A stretch of DNA of 64,000 nucleotides. Origin: Pseudomonas sp. B33.4. Lineage in GTDB: Bacteria; Pseudomonadota; Gammaproteobacteria; Pseudomonadales; Pseudomonadaceae. Below the pieces are notes generated by a model. The model made no database searches, had not been told where the DNA came from, and worked only from the letters and a program-made list of their open reading frames with translations. The position numbers and the translations under genes are program-made. The stretch is taken from contig NZ_CP140706.1 of the NCBI RefSeq assembly GCF_034555375.1, positions 1,479,001 through 1,543,000 on the forward strand, written 5' to 3'. Shown here piece after piece: positions 25,889 through 33,370 of this stretch (positions are counted from its first letter, which is position 1; each line of letters starts with the position of its first letter).

Positions 25889-26488
25889 ATGCCATTCGAT
25901 CCAATTTACTCACCTACTATATTGTCAATAATTGCCGCTAGCTTATTGATGCTGGCTCTATTGACTTGTGGGCTATTCTTGAGCGGGGAGTTTACGCGGC
26001 CAGTAGTAATATTTCTTGGCGTCTGTTTGATTTGTCTTGGCGCATATGGTCATGTCCAATTCATAGAAATGCAAACGGAAGCAGTGTCGCTAATTAACAA
26101 AAATCAATTATCGCAAAGTGTTTACGATAACTTCCTAAAGTATCAGGCTATTTTCAGTTATCTCTTCCCTGCAATATCAGCGGCCATAGGTACAAATGTA
26201 ATTTCGGACGCGCTATTGAAGCATCATACATACCAAAGGAGTTTCTCAATGGTTCAGTTTATAAAAGACTGCTCTCAGCTAATAGTACTCCTAGTGGGCA
26301 TCATAATTATTGTGCCGATATTATTGTTTTGGATTGTGGCCTCATCAATACCTACCCTCCGAAGAAAAACAAGACCGATCGCTAAAGTGTTTTTCCGTCG
26401 ACTAACTTTGAAATTATTAAAGTTTGATATTATCACTCGAAATAAATTTCGCAAAAAAGCCAGAAGCGCCGATATTGCAACGAGCTAA
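25889..26488 (+). CDS. AT-rich four-helix membrane protein, unknown function
   Basis: 199 residues. Four hydrophobic segments (about 9-32, 37-57, 88-106 and 130-155) are followed by a strongly basic C-terminal tail (LRRKTRPIAKVFFRRLTLKL, RNKFRKKARS). It uses AT-ending codons unlike the window's core genes, a sign of horizontal transfer. Only a weak ribosome site is visible before the ATG at 25889. It resembles no family I recognise; membrane proteins of this size beside nucleases are sometimes accessory or effector parts of defence islands, but nothing here proves that. Confidence 0.6.
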   Translation: MPFDPIYSPTILSIIAASLLMLALLTCGLFLSGEFTRPVVIFLGVCLICLGAYGHVQFIEMQTEAVSLINKNQLSQSVYDNFLKYQAIFSYLFPAISAAIGTNVISDALLKHHTYQRSFSMVQFIKDCSQLIVLLVGIIIIVPILLFWIVASSIPTLRRKTRPIAKVFFRRLTLKLLKFDIITRNKFRKKARSADIATS

Positions 26489-26645
26489 TGTGCTAATCAT
26501 CGAAATAAAACTTAAGAGTCCATCGGGATTTGTTTTAGAGGTTCACAACCTCCGATTGTTTTGGCGCGGTCACCAAGGTGGAGGAGTCCCCACTCGGCGG
26601 CCGCTCCTCTCAGATCATTAACACAAATAACACTCATTCTCCAAA

Positions 26646-27428
26646 TCAACCTATGGAAGACTGGCGCCCAGTTCCGGCCGGGGTGTTTCGCGCACTTCGA
26701 AAGCGCTGCACCGCCACCAACATTATCATCGGCCGCTCCCGCTCTTCTGCCAGCGCCGGTTGCGCCGCGACTTCAGCATCGCTCGGCCCCCATTCATTGA
26801 CATGTCGAATGGTAAACCCCGCATCGATCAGCGAATTGAGCAATGTCCCGACCGTACGATGTTGCTTGATCACGCCCTCAGCCAGCCAGTTCGTCACCCG
26901 CTCACCCTCCAACTGATAGCTGTCCAGCGGCCAACGCTTGTTACCGTCACGGTCAATCAACCAACCCGGATTACGCGGCGCCATGAAGATTGGATGCTCA
27001 ATGGAAAACACAAAGTGCGAACCCGGTTTCAGTGCCGCGTACAGGTGAGCAAACAGCCCCGGCAAATCCTTGATGTAATGCAGCACCAGTGAGCTGTAGG
27101 CCAAATCAAAACTACAGGCGGACAGATCGAGCTGTTCCAGATCGGCGCGTTCATACCGAATATTCGCCGCCGTCGTGGTAGCCCGCGCTCGCTCCAGCAT
27201 CTTCTCCGAGACATCCAGCCCCAACACACTCCCCGCGCCATTCTCAATGGCCCAACGACTGAACCAGCCATAACCGCAGCCCAGATCCACCACGTTCAAG
27301 CCATGCATGGATGGCAACAGCGCTTTAAGCGCCGGCCACTCCGGCGCCGCGTCGAGGCCGCCGATTGAGCGGTTCATCTGGCTGTAGCCCTGGAAAAATT
27401 CGGGATCATCGTAAATGTTTTGCGTCAT
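26646..27428 (-). CDS. Class I SAM-dependent methyltransferase
   Basis: 260 residues. A Methyltransf_11/25 domain is clear: motif I NVVDLGCGYGWFSRWA, then VLGLDVSEKMLERA, then FDLAYSSLVLHYI. The C-terminal half (FSIEHPIFMAPRNPGWLIDR, HVNEWGPSDAEVA) is typical of small-molecule methyltransferases common in Pseudomonas. Substrate unknown. Base composition returns to the GC-rich core type, so this gene marks the right border of the accessory stretch. Confidence 0.87.
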   Translation of the reverse strand: MTQNIYDDPEFFQGYSQMNRSIGGLDAAPEWPALKALLPSMHGLNVVDLGCGYGWFSRWAIENGAGSVLGLDVSEKMLERARATTTAANIRYERADLEQLDLSACSFDLAYSSLVLHYIKDLPGLFAHLYAALKPGSHFVFSIEHPIFMAPRNPGWLIDRDGNKRWPLDSYQLEGERVTNWLAEGVIKQHRTVGTLLNSLIDAGFTIRHVNEWGPSDAEVAAQPALAEERERPMIMLVAVQRFRSARNTPAGTGRQSSIG

Positions 27429-27996
27429 GTTGAAATACTCTTTTGAGTTCGGTCGTCAGCGGCAAAGTGGCCGCGATTGGAATCCCTCGAAAGTGATGGC
27501 GCGTATTCGTCGATGGCCGCGCAGGGGGAGGGTGGTGGCTGAAAGGGAAATGCTAGTCGGTCGAGAGGAAGGTGAAAATCGATGGAGTGTTGTGGATCTG
27601 TAATGTCAGAAAATTCTGCAAGGTTTTTGGCTGCTTAAACGCACTCGGTGGCCAGTGTTTATAAGCGCTCGGTGTTACGTCCTGATGCCTACAAATCCTT
27701 GCGCCGTTGCCTACCACTACGCCAGAATCCGCCGGCTTGTGCGCTTGGCAGGCGGTCGGTAACTTGGTTCGCGTCACTGATTTCCAGTGATCGGGTTTAG
27801 CAGCCCGGCTAGGACTGACCAACGGTTGCACATGTATCTTCCAGTCAGGCATCGCCTGCACTTGATGGTGGCTGTGCGCATGGCACCCTCGGGTGCGCCG
27901 GGTTTTGGACTTCCTACCGGTCTGCTAACTTGCGTACAGCTGCCACCCTTTCGTATAGCAGCGGGATGGTTGCAGTTACCATAAAAGGAAGATTCC
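27429..27996. other. 568-nt gene-free region with structured leader before the DUF6124 gene
   Basis: No gene is supported here. The half nearest the DUF6124 gene contains GGGTTTAGCAGCCCGGCTAG and, just before the ribosome site AAAAGGAAG, CAGCTGCCACCCTTTCGTAT followed by AGCAGCGGGATGGTTGCAG, which can pair into a stem. The repeated words CGCTCGGTG and CACTCGGTG lie further upstream. This may be a structured 5' leader or small RNA. No known riboswitch motif was matched. Confidence 0.4.
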
Positions 27997-28359
27997 ATGT
28001 TCAAGGTAACGCCAAATCCGCCGGAAACCGATCCGGCATCCCCCTACGAATCACCCAACTCAAAGAAATTCCACGAAGCCGCCGAACGCGCCCTCGACCA
28101 CTACCTCAGCCCCACGGCCAGAATCATGGGTTCCACCCACGAACCCGAACCGATGTACCTCGCCAACCCTGCCTACGACACCGAGTCTCTGCTGGCCAAC
28201 GCCAGCGAAACACTCGGCTCGGCCACCACCATGCTCAACAACTTCGCCGCGCTGCTGGATACCTCACACCGCAAGACTGCACTCGGCATCGCGCAGGTCG
28301 TCATGTTGGGGGAATTGGCGGTGAATCAGGCGCTGGATAAGGTTGTGCCGGTGGGTTAA
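27997..28359 (+). CDS. DUF6124 (DUF3077-like) family protein
   Basis: 120 residues. The family pattern is present: MFKVTPNPPETDPASPYES, then AAERALDHYLSP, then SLLANASETLGSATTMLNNF and LDTSHRKTALGIAQVVMLGE. It is a small, probably helical protein found almost only in Pseudomonas and often in several copies per genome; function unknown. The start follows AAAAGGAAGATTCC. It is preceded by a possibly structured leader and followed by a bidirectional terminator shared with hipA. Confidence 0.82.
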   Translation: MFKVTPNPPETDPASPYESPNSKKFHEAAERALDHYLSPTARIMGSTHEPEPMYLANPAYDTESLLANASETLGSATTMLNNFAALLDTSHRKTALGIAQVVMLGELAVNQALDKVVPVG

Positions 28360-28382
28360 CCCTTTCGCTTCAAGACGCCAAA

Positions 28383-28408
28383 GAAACCGGCCAATGAGTG
28401 CCGGTTTC
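28383..28408. terminator. Bidirectional terminator between the DUF6124 gene and hipA
   Basis: GAAACCGG and CCGGTTTC arms around CCAATGAGTG, between two convergent stop codons. No long T-run follows on either strand, so strength is uncertain. Confidence 0.6.
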
Positions 28409-28417
28409 TCGAGACGG

Positions 28418-29695
28418 CTACCTGGCAGCACGACTTCCGGCAAGTAGCCCGATGTTTTGATCGATGCGTTGTTGAATGGTGCGCAATGTTTCCTGGGTGA
28501 TCACACCCGGATACAAGCTTTTAGCCATGGCTGAGAATCGGCTAGCCACCTCGCAAAATCGGTCAATGATGTCGGCGGCCGTAGCGGCGTTTACTTCAGC
28601 CTCCACTGCAAGGTTGAGCAGGTGTTCTCTTCCAATTTCCAAGGCTTCACCCATCACGTCCATCTGGTGATAGCCTCCCGGCCCCTCGCAGAAAGTGACG
28701 TCATAGGCCGGCGCTAATTTCCAGTCTCCGCCAGGCGACATGATGTAAGCAAAGTTCTTCGGATGGTCGTCTCGGTTGTTGAATGCGACATTGAAGACGA
28801 CCCGCTCAAACGCTACGGCTTTCTCTCGTACGTCATTGCTGCACTTATGAGTCGCACGCAAGAAGTTGACGTAGTCCAGCGCCCCTGGGGATCTGAAGTC
28901 CGCACCGGTAAAGGCTGCAAGACTCTGCATGGGCACCCGCAAGTCGTTTTGTCGGTCAAAGCGTTTGGTGGCAAAAGCGGCCATTCCTTCAGACAGGCTG
29001 AAATAACGAGTGTCAGGGGTTTGGATACCGCACAAGCGTAAACATTCGGCATAGACCATTTCGATGGCGCACACCTCGGGATGTTCTTGCTGAGCCGGAA
29101 ACTTCACCAACCAGGCTTCGAAACCGGGAGTGGCAGCCGTAGTAAAGGCGTCAGTGTGCGGATCGCGATACACCAGCGCTTTTGGTCGGGCGCCCTGTGG
29201 AGAGCCTCCGATCAGTAGCAGTTTCTGGAGAAGCTCTCCACCTTTACCTTTGAGTACCTCCTGCACTTCGGACGCGAGCAGCTCGATGGGAACATGCATT
29301 TGCGGTTCCAGCGCCTCGGGTGCAACAGGTTCAAACGACATGGCCCCCATGGCATTGTTGCCAATGTAGGCTAGCCGCTCCAAGGGGCCTATGCGCGCGG
29401 GGTTGAGGCCTCGACGTTTGAACAATCGGTCCATCAGCAACATGCCCCAGCCATCTGGCAGCGAGTCATAAACCGGCCCAGGCAGTCCCAGCTGATGTGA
29501 CGGGAAATCCCGGTTTAACCTGGCTCCCTGTAATGGAAGCCTCAAGGAGGAGAGTTCCAGCCCTCTGTTTTTTGCCTCATCGCTGTACTCAAACATGACC
29601 TGCGGGCGACCGGTCAGGGCTTTCGTCGAAGCAAGTGTGCCCCACCGCCAACGTTCACCCCAGCCCTCGTAATAGACGTCAACTTGTTCAAGCAT
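28418..29695 (-). CDS. hipA: HipA-family serine/threonine kinase toxin
   Basis: 425 residues with HipA N-terminal and C-terminal domains. The Gly-rich loop GGSPQGARPKA (about 163-173), ATP-binding Lys198 (WLVKF), catalytic segment NNRDDHPKNFAYI (Asp309/Asp310) and metal-binding APAYDVTF (Asp332) are intact, so it is probably an active kinase. HipA toxins phosphorylate targets such as glutamyl-tRNA synthetase and cause growth arrest or persistence. Its start overlaps the end of hipB by 8 nt (29688-29695), consistent with translational coupling. The full length argues against decay. Confidence 0.9.
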   Translation of the reverse strand: MLEQVDVYYEGWGERWRWGTLASTKALTGRPQVMFEYSDEAKNRGLELSSLRLPLQGARLNRDFPSHQLGLPGPVYDSLPDGWGMLLMDRLFKRRGLNPARIGPLERLAYIGNNAMGAMSFEPVAPEALEPQMHVPIELLASEVQEVLKGKGGELLQKLLLIGGSPQGARPKALVYRDPHTDAFTTAATPGFEAWLVKFPAQQEHPEVCAIEMVYAECLRLCGIQTPDTRYFSLSEGMAAFATKRFDRQNDLRVPMQSLAAFTGADFRSPGALDYVNFLRATHKCSNDVREKAVAFERVVFNVAFNNRDDHPKNFAYIMSPGGDWKLAPAYDVTFCEGPGGYHQMDVMGEALEIGREHLLNLAVEAEVNAATAADIIDRFCEVASRFSAMAKSLYPGVITQETLRTIQQRIDQNIGLLAGSRAAR

Positions 29696-30005
29696 TGTCG
29701 GCTTTCCTTTTGATGCGATGACGCTTGGCCGTTTTTTCGTAGCGAATGATATCGTCCAGAGTTTCGAGCCTTGGCAGAAACAACCCTTCGAGTTCCTTTT
29801 CGCGCCCGAGAACCATCGCCACTCGCACCATGTTGTCGAAACTCACATTACGACCGGCTTCAAGGTTTGACACCGTATTCGTCGCAATGCCCGCGCGAGC
29901 GGCCACGTCTGCCTGTGTCATCTCCAAAGCCAATCGTTCTGTGCGCAGGCGGTGGCAAATCCGTTTGACGATCTCGCTTGCGGTGGTGAGGCTTAAATCC
30001 AGCAT
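29688..30005 (-). CDS. hipB: HipB-like helix-turn-helix antitoxin
   Basis: 105 residues with a Cro/C1-type HTH (about 20-75; RLALEMTQADVAARAGIATN, TVSNLEAGRNVSFDNMVRVA). HipB neutralises HipA and represses the hipBA promoter by binding inverted repeats as a dimer. The gene order hipB-hipA and the 8-nt overlap are canonical. A perfect 12-nt inverted repeat lies upstream at 30059-30112. The C-terminal tail is basic (YEKTAKRHRIKRKADNA). Confidence 0.88.
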   Translation of the reverse strand: MLDLSLTTASEIVKRICHRLRTERLALEMTQADVAARAGIATNTVSNLEAGRNVSFDNMVRVAMVLGREKELEGLFLPRLETLDDIIRYEKTAKRHRIKRKADNA

Positions 30006-30058
30006 GTCGTGTGTACCGTCGGCGTTCAGTTTTGATTCTCAGTACGCAATATACTGTG

Positions 30059-30112
30059 GATTAAACCTAAAAATATCCTTTAACTCACAAGAAAATGTAA
30101 TTAGGTTTAATC
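30059..30112. promoter_or_regulatory. hipBA operator, 12-nt inverted repeat GATTAAACCTAA/TTAGGTTTAATC
   Basis: Perfect 12-nt arms at 30059-30070 and 30101-30112 are separated by 30 nt of AT-rich DNA, about 54 nt upstream of the hipB start. The centre-to-centre distance is about 42 nt, four helical turns. This layout is expected for HipB dimers bridging two sites and repressing the hipBA promoter between them. Confidence 0.8.
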
Positions 30113-30148
30113 AGTAGGATAGGCCAGCACGGGTTGACGCGCCAAGGT

Positions 30149-30556
30149 TCAACCCTGCTGCAAAACTTTCAGAGCCGCCGACGCCAGAAAGCCCGAGCGG
30201 CTTTTCTCTTCCGGGTGATGCAACACATACTCATCAATGCGGTTGAGCAAATGCCCCGGCAACGTGATGTTGAGTTTCTGGGCTTTACCCAAGTACTTCA
30301 CGACATCTATATCGACCACGGCCCATGCACATCCTGCGTACTTCGGATTAGCGACGTTCACGCCCAGTTTGCTCGCAGGCGGGATCGGCGCACCGTCCTC
30401 AGCCAAAATTTCGAAATGTCCCTCGATGGCTTCGCGAGCCATGGCGACGGCATCATCCAGATCATCGCCAGCCGAAAAGCAGCCCGGAATGTCCGGCACC
30501 TCCACGCCCCAGGCGTGTTCCTCATCACCTATTGAAATCGCAATCGGGTAGAGCAT
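30149..30556 (-). CDS. hicB: HicB-family antitoxin
   Basis: 135 residues from the ATG at 30556 (MLYPIAISIG) with RBS GGAGGAAACGAAT. The N-terminal HicB partial-RNaseH-like domain (AWGVEVPDIPGCFSAGDDLD, ISIG) is followed by a C-terminal ribbon-helix-helix (KLNITLPGHLLNRIDEYVLH) for DNA binding. HicB neutralises HicA, an mRNA interferase, and represses the operon. The partner hicA frame 48 nt upstream is damaged, so this antitoxin may be orphaned. Confidence 0.88.
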   Translation of the reverse strand: MLYPIAISIGDEEHAWGVEVPDIPGCFSAGDDLDDAVAMAREAIEGHFEILAEDGAPIPPASKLGVNVANPKYAGCAWAVVDIDVVKYLGKAQKLNITLPGHLLNRIDEYVLHHPEEKSRSGFLASAALKVLQQG

Positions 30557-30604
30557 ATTCGTTTCCTCCATCGCGCCGATGACCTGAACAAGTCAGAGCA
30601 GCGC

Positions 30605-30766
30605 TTATTGCAAAATACTGATGGCCGTTTTCTTCAACAGATTTTTCTTCGGATGCGGCACAGTGACCAGTCCAGGCTTGACTGGTTGTTTGAAGTGATG
30701 GTGGCTGCCTCTGACCCGCACTAAAGACCAACCGTCTGCGACGAGCTGGCCTATACCTACTTGGCT
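30605..30766 (-). pseudogene. hicA: hicA toxin remnant without start codon
   Basis: The frame reads QLVADGWSLVRVRGSHHHFK, QPVKPGLVTVPHPKK and ends KTAISILQ at TAA. This is the dsRBD-like HicA core including the catalytic His of GSHHHF. No start codon lies in frame between the last upstream stop and the conserved core; the expected initiating Met region reads SQVGIG. The codons after the TAA read GCG CTG CTC TGA, so the natural C-terminus may have been cut by one nonsense change. It is upstream of hicB as in intact hicAB operons. Confidence 0.75.
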
Positions 30767-30900
30767 TTTGTGATCAACACTATAACCACCAAGTGGTCAT
30801 TGTCCGTCATTCGGCTCAGAGGTTTGAATCCCCAAGGATTCAGAGTGTGTTGCAGGTTTTTGCATTGTTTCGAAATGCAGCATCGGATTTTTTCAGGCAC

Positions 30901-30930
30901 AAAAAAACCGGCCATCAAGGCCGGTTTTTT
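30901..30930 (-). terminator. Intrinsic terminator downstream of tRNA-Gly
   Basis: AAAAAACCGGCC and GGCCGGTTTTTT arms around ATCAA, with T-runs on both strands. On the minus strand it follows the tRNA gene by 50 nt. Confidence 0.85.
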
Positions 30931-30980
30931 CTGTTCCTGCATCCCCCGTCAAAAAACACAACGTGAGATTCATATTCGAG

Positions 30981-31054
30981 TGGAGCGGGTAGAGGGAATC
31001 GAACCCTCGTCGGAAGCTTGGGAAGCTACTGTTCTACCATTAAACTATACCCGC
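30981..31054 (-). tRNA. tRNA-Gly (CCC anticodon)
   Basis: 74 nt including an encoded 3' CCA. The acceptor stem GCGGGTA pairs with TACCCGC. The anticodon loop TTCCCAA gives CCC, and the T-arm GAGGGTTCGATTCCCTC is perfect. Decodes GGG. It is transcribed on the minus strand and is followed by a terminator. Confidence 0.95.
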
Positions 31055-31212
31055 TCAGAGCGGCTGACTTTGTACCAGACTCGGCCACGGATTTGAAGTT
31101 TTTCTTTTACTCATGAACGCTTTGAATCACTGAAAACGGTCAATCGCGGGCGAGCACTGCGGTGAGAAAAGCAAAATCTCGATCCCGCAGTCCCGCACGC
31201 GAAGACACTCTT

Positions 31213-32097
31213 TCAAATAGCCAATGCATGTTGATCCTGAACAAACGAGTAACGCGTTCGGCTGGCTTGCGGCGCCGGTTTCAGAAAGCCGAGCAGGGCA
31301 TTCTGGCTATCGCGGCACGCGGCCTTGTGTTCCATGTCGAGGAAGTGCCCGGTGGCTTGCAGCGTGGTAAACGTGCTCTGCGCCACGTGGTTGCCGAACA
31401 GGCGCGCGTCTTCGGCAGCGGTGTATTCGTCCCATTCGCCGTTTAGAAACAGCACCGGCACGTTGATCTTTTTCGCTGCATTCAGATAGCACTGCCGATC
31501 GCTGTGCAGCACGTCGCTGATGTGGAAGTGCATCTGCCCGTATTCGTGCTCGGCGAGGCTGCTGACGTGGCGGTAGTTGAAGCGTTTGAACAGTGACGGC
31601 AAGTGTTTGCCGATGGTGTTGTTGACCAGATGGCCGACGCGGTCGCCGTCACGCTGGCCGAGGTAGTCGACGCCGCGTTCGAGGTAATCGAGCATGTGTG
31701 CGTTGATCACCGGCGAGAAAGAGCTGATCACCGCCCGTTCAATGCGCCGTGGCTGGTGGGCGAGGGCGACCAGCGTCGCGGCACCGCCCCAGGAAAACGA
31801 CAGCACGTGTTCGGCGGCGAAGTGGTCGATCAGCTCCAGCAGAATCTGCCCTTCGACGTCTTTCGTCAGATGTTTCTCATGGCGGTTGTGGGCTTTTGAC
31901 CGACCCGCGTAGGGCTGGTCGTAGCAGACCACGTTGAATTGCGGGTGCAGGTTTTTCACAGTCTGTGCAAACGACGCAGTCGTGGCCATCGAGCCGTTGA
32001 CCAGGATGATGGTCTTTTCTGCGGCGTCTGCGCGATAGAACTCCGTGTAAACCCGATACTGACCCTGTATATCCAGCACAGCGATTTCTGGCCTCAT
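31213..32097 (-). CDS. phaG: (R)-3-hydroxydecanoyl-ACP:CoA transacylase-type protein PhaG
   Basis: 294 residues from the ATG at 32097 (MRPEIAVLDIQGQYRVYTEF), the same length and start as P. putida PhaG (295). Alpha/beta-hydrolase fold: nucleophile Ser102 in SFSWGGAATL, conserved LFKRFNYRHVSSL, WDEYTAAEDARLF and the His loop TGHFLDME. PhaG links fatty-acid synthesis to medium-chain polyhydroxyalkanoate by converting 3-hydroxyacyl-ACP to the CoA (or free acid) form. RhlA is a close relative making rhamnolipid precursors, but no rhlB is nearby. The upstream frame extension to 32205 is rejected. Confidence 0.88.
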   Translation of the reverse strand: MRPEIAVLDIQGQYRVYTEFYRADAAEKTIILVNGSMATTASFAQTVKNLHPQFNVVCYDQPYAGRSKAHNRHEKHLTKDVEGQILLELIDHFAAEHVLSFSWGGAATLVALAHQPRRIERAVISSFSPVINAHMLDYLERGVDYLGQRDGDRVGHLVNNTIGKHLPSLFKRFNYRHVSSLAEHEYGQMHFHISDVLHSDRQCYLNAAKKINVPVLFLNGEWDEYTAAEDARLFGNHVAQSTFTTLQATGHFLDMEHKAACRDSQNALLGFLKPAPQASRTRYSFVQDQHALAI

Positions 32098-32413
32098 GTC
32101 ATAAGACTCCTGGCAAGCAAGCGGGTATGCGCGCAAATAGAGATTGCACGAGCTTTGTGACAGGTAGGCATACGCCTGGAATTTGCTTGGCCCATGTCGA
32201 TCCATGACTGCGGTCGACGGGTATTGTTATTGGCGGGCAGTCTGCCGGCTGAGGCGGAGCCTTGAAGGCTCTCTACCGGCAAAAAGTTTCTTAGAGGTAT
32301 GCTGTGACTCATCGGTCACAATTTGGCCGACGTCCTGATTCAAGCAGGGGAGTCGGGATCGCGCAAGTGCCGTTGGTAAATTGTTCGACAACTTCTGCTG
32401 AGCGGTCGCGGGC
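32098..32413. other. 316-nt intergenic region upstream of phaG
   Basis: Contains the phaG promoter region and the region downstream of rsuA. A short inverted repeat, GTGACtcatcgGTCAC, is visible near 32304. No coding frame is supported. Confidence 0.4.
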
Positions 32414-33106
32414 TTAGAACAAATGGATCTCTTCGGTGCGCAAAGCGCGGTACTCGCCCGGTTTTAGCGCGTTATCGAGCAGCAGCGGGCCCATCGATTC
32501 GCGGTGCAGGCGCAGGACTTTATTGTTGAAGAACCCAAACATGCGCTTCACCTGATGGTAACGACCCTCGACGATGCTCAGCCGCGCCGACCGTGGCCCG
32601 AGCAGTTCCAACTGCGCCGGCTGCGTGGTCAGATCCTCGAACGCGAAGTAAATCCCCTCGGCAAAGGTGCTCGCATATTGCGCGCCAATCTCCTGCTCGG
32701 TCTCGACGTAGTAGACCTTCGGCAATTTGGTCTGCGGCTGGGTCAGGCGTCGCGACCACGCGCCGTCGTTGGTGATCAGCATCAGACCGGTGGTGTTGAA
32801 GTCCAGGCGCCCGGCGATGTGCAGATCGTCCTTGTCCGGTTCATCGATCAGGTCGAGCACGGTCGGGTGTTGCGGATCGCGAGTAGCGCTGACGCAGCCC
32901 GGCGGCTTGTGCAACATGAAGTAGCGCGCCGGTTTGCCGCTTTGCAGGACTTCGTCATCGACTTCGACGCGGCTGAACTCCAGCACTTCACTGTGCGGAT
33001 CGCTGACGACTTTTCCGTCAACCCGCACGCGCTTTTCCACCAGCAACAGGCGAACCTGCTGACGGTTGTAACGGGGCAGGTTGCTGAGGAATCGGTCGAC
33101 GCGCAT
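32414..33106 (-). CDS. rsuA: 16S rRNA pseudouridine(516) synthase
   Basis: 230 residues. The N-terminal S4 domain (about 1-50; MRVDRFLSNLPRYNRQQVRL) and a pseudouridine synthase domain with the RsuA-type catalytic motif GRLDFNTTGL (Asp102) are present. The C-terminal EGRYHQVKRMFGFFNNKV is typical of RsuA rather than RluB/E/F. It modifies U516 in 16S rRNA helix 18 during ribosome assembly. The upstream CWC gene ends 33 nt before, so cotranscription is likely. Confidence 0.9.
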   Translation of the reverse strand: MRVDRFLSNLPRYNRQQVRLLLVEKRVRVDGKVVSDPHSEVLEFSRVEVDDEVLQSGKPARYFMLHKPPGCVSATRDPQHPTVLDLIDEPDKDDLHIAGRLDFNTTGLMLITNDGAWSRRLTQPQTKLPKVYYVETEQEIGAQYASTFAEGIYFAFEDLTTQPAQLELLGPRSARLSIVEGRYHQVKRMFGFFNNKVLRLHRESMGPLLLDNALKPGEYRALRTEEIHLF

Positions 33107-33139
33107 GTTCAGAGTTCGATCAATGAAGGGGCGCGCATC

Positions 33140-33370
33140 TTACGGGATCGGCCGCCTGGCTGCTTGCAGTTGCGCCTCGACTTGCGCGCAACGTGGGCAC
33201 AGGCAGGATTGGTTGCGCAGTTCTGGCGGCAGCGCTTCAAGTACGGCCGGATCGATGCTCACGCCATAGCACCAGCATTCGCGGTCTGCGGTGCGCGGGT
33301 CGGCCAGGCTGCAGTCGTTACGGGCGCCGCAGGCCGGGCAATGGTCGGGTTTAACGTCGGAATCAGGCAT
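33140..33370 (-). CDS. Cysteine-rich CWC family protein
   Basis: 76 residues from the ATG at 33370 (MPDSDVKPDHCPACGARNDC). Eight cysteines in the order CPAC..C...CWC......CLCPRC fit the cysteine-rich CWC family, probable zinc-binding proteins of unknown role. Its first 8 nt overlap the end of the diguanylate cyclase gene, showing translational coupling, and rsuA follows. Confidence 0.85.
   Translation of the reverse strand: MPDSDVKPDHCPACGARNDCSLADPRTADRECWCYGVSIDPAVLEALPPELRNQSCLCPRCAQVEAQLQAARRPIP

Noticed and set aside
30761..31096. 111-codon plus-strand frame
   Set aside because: Runs through the tRNA-Gly gene and its terminator; not a protein gene.
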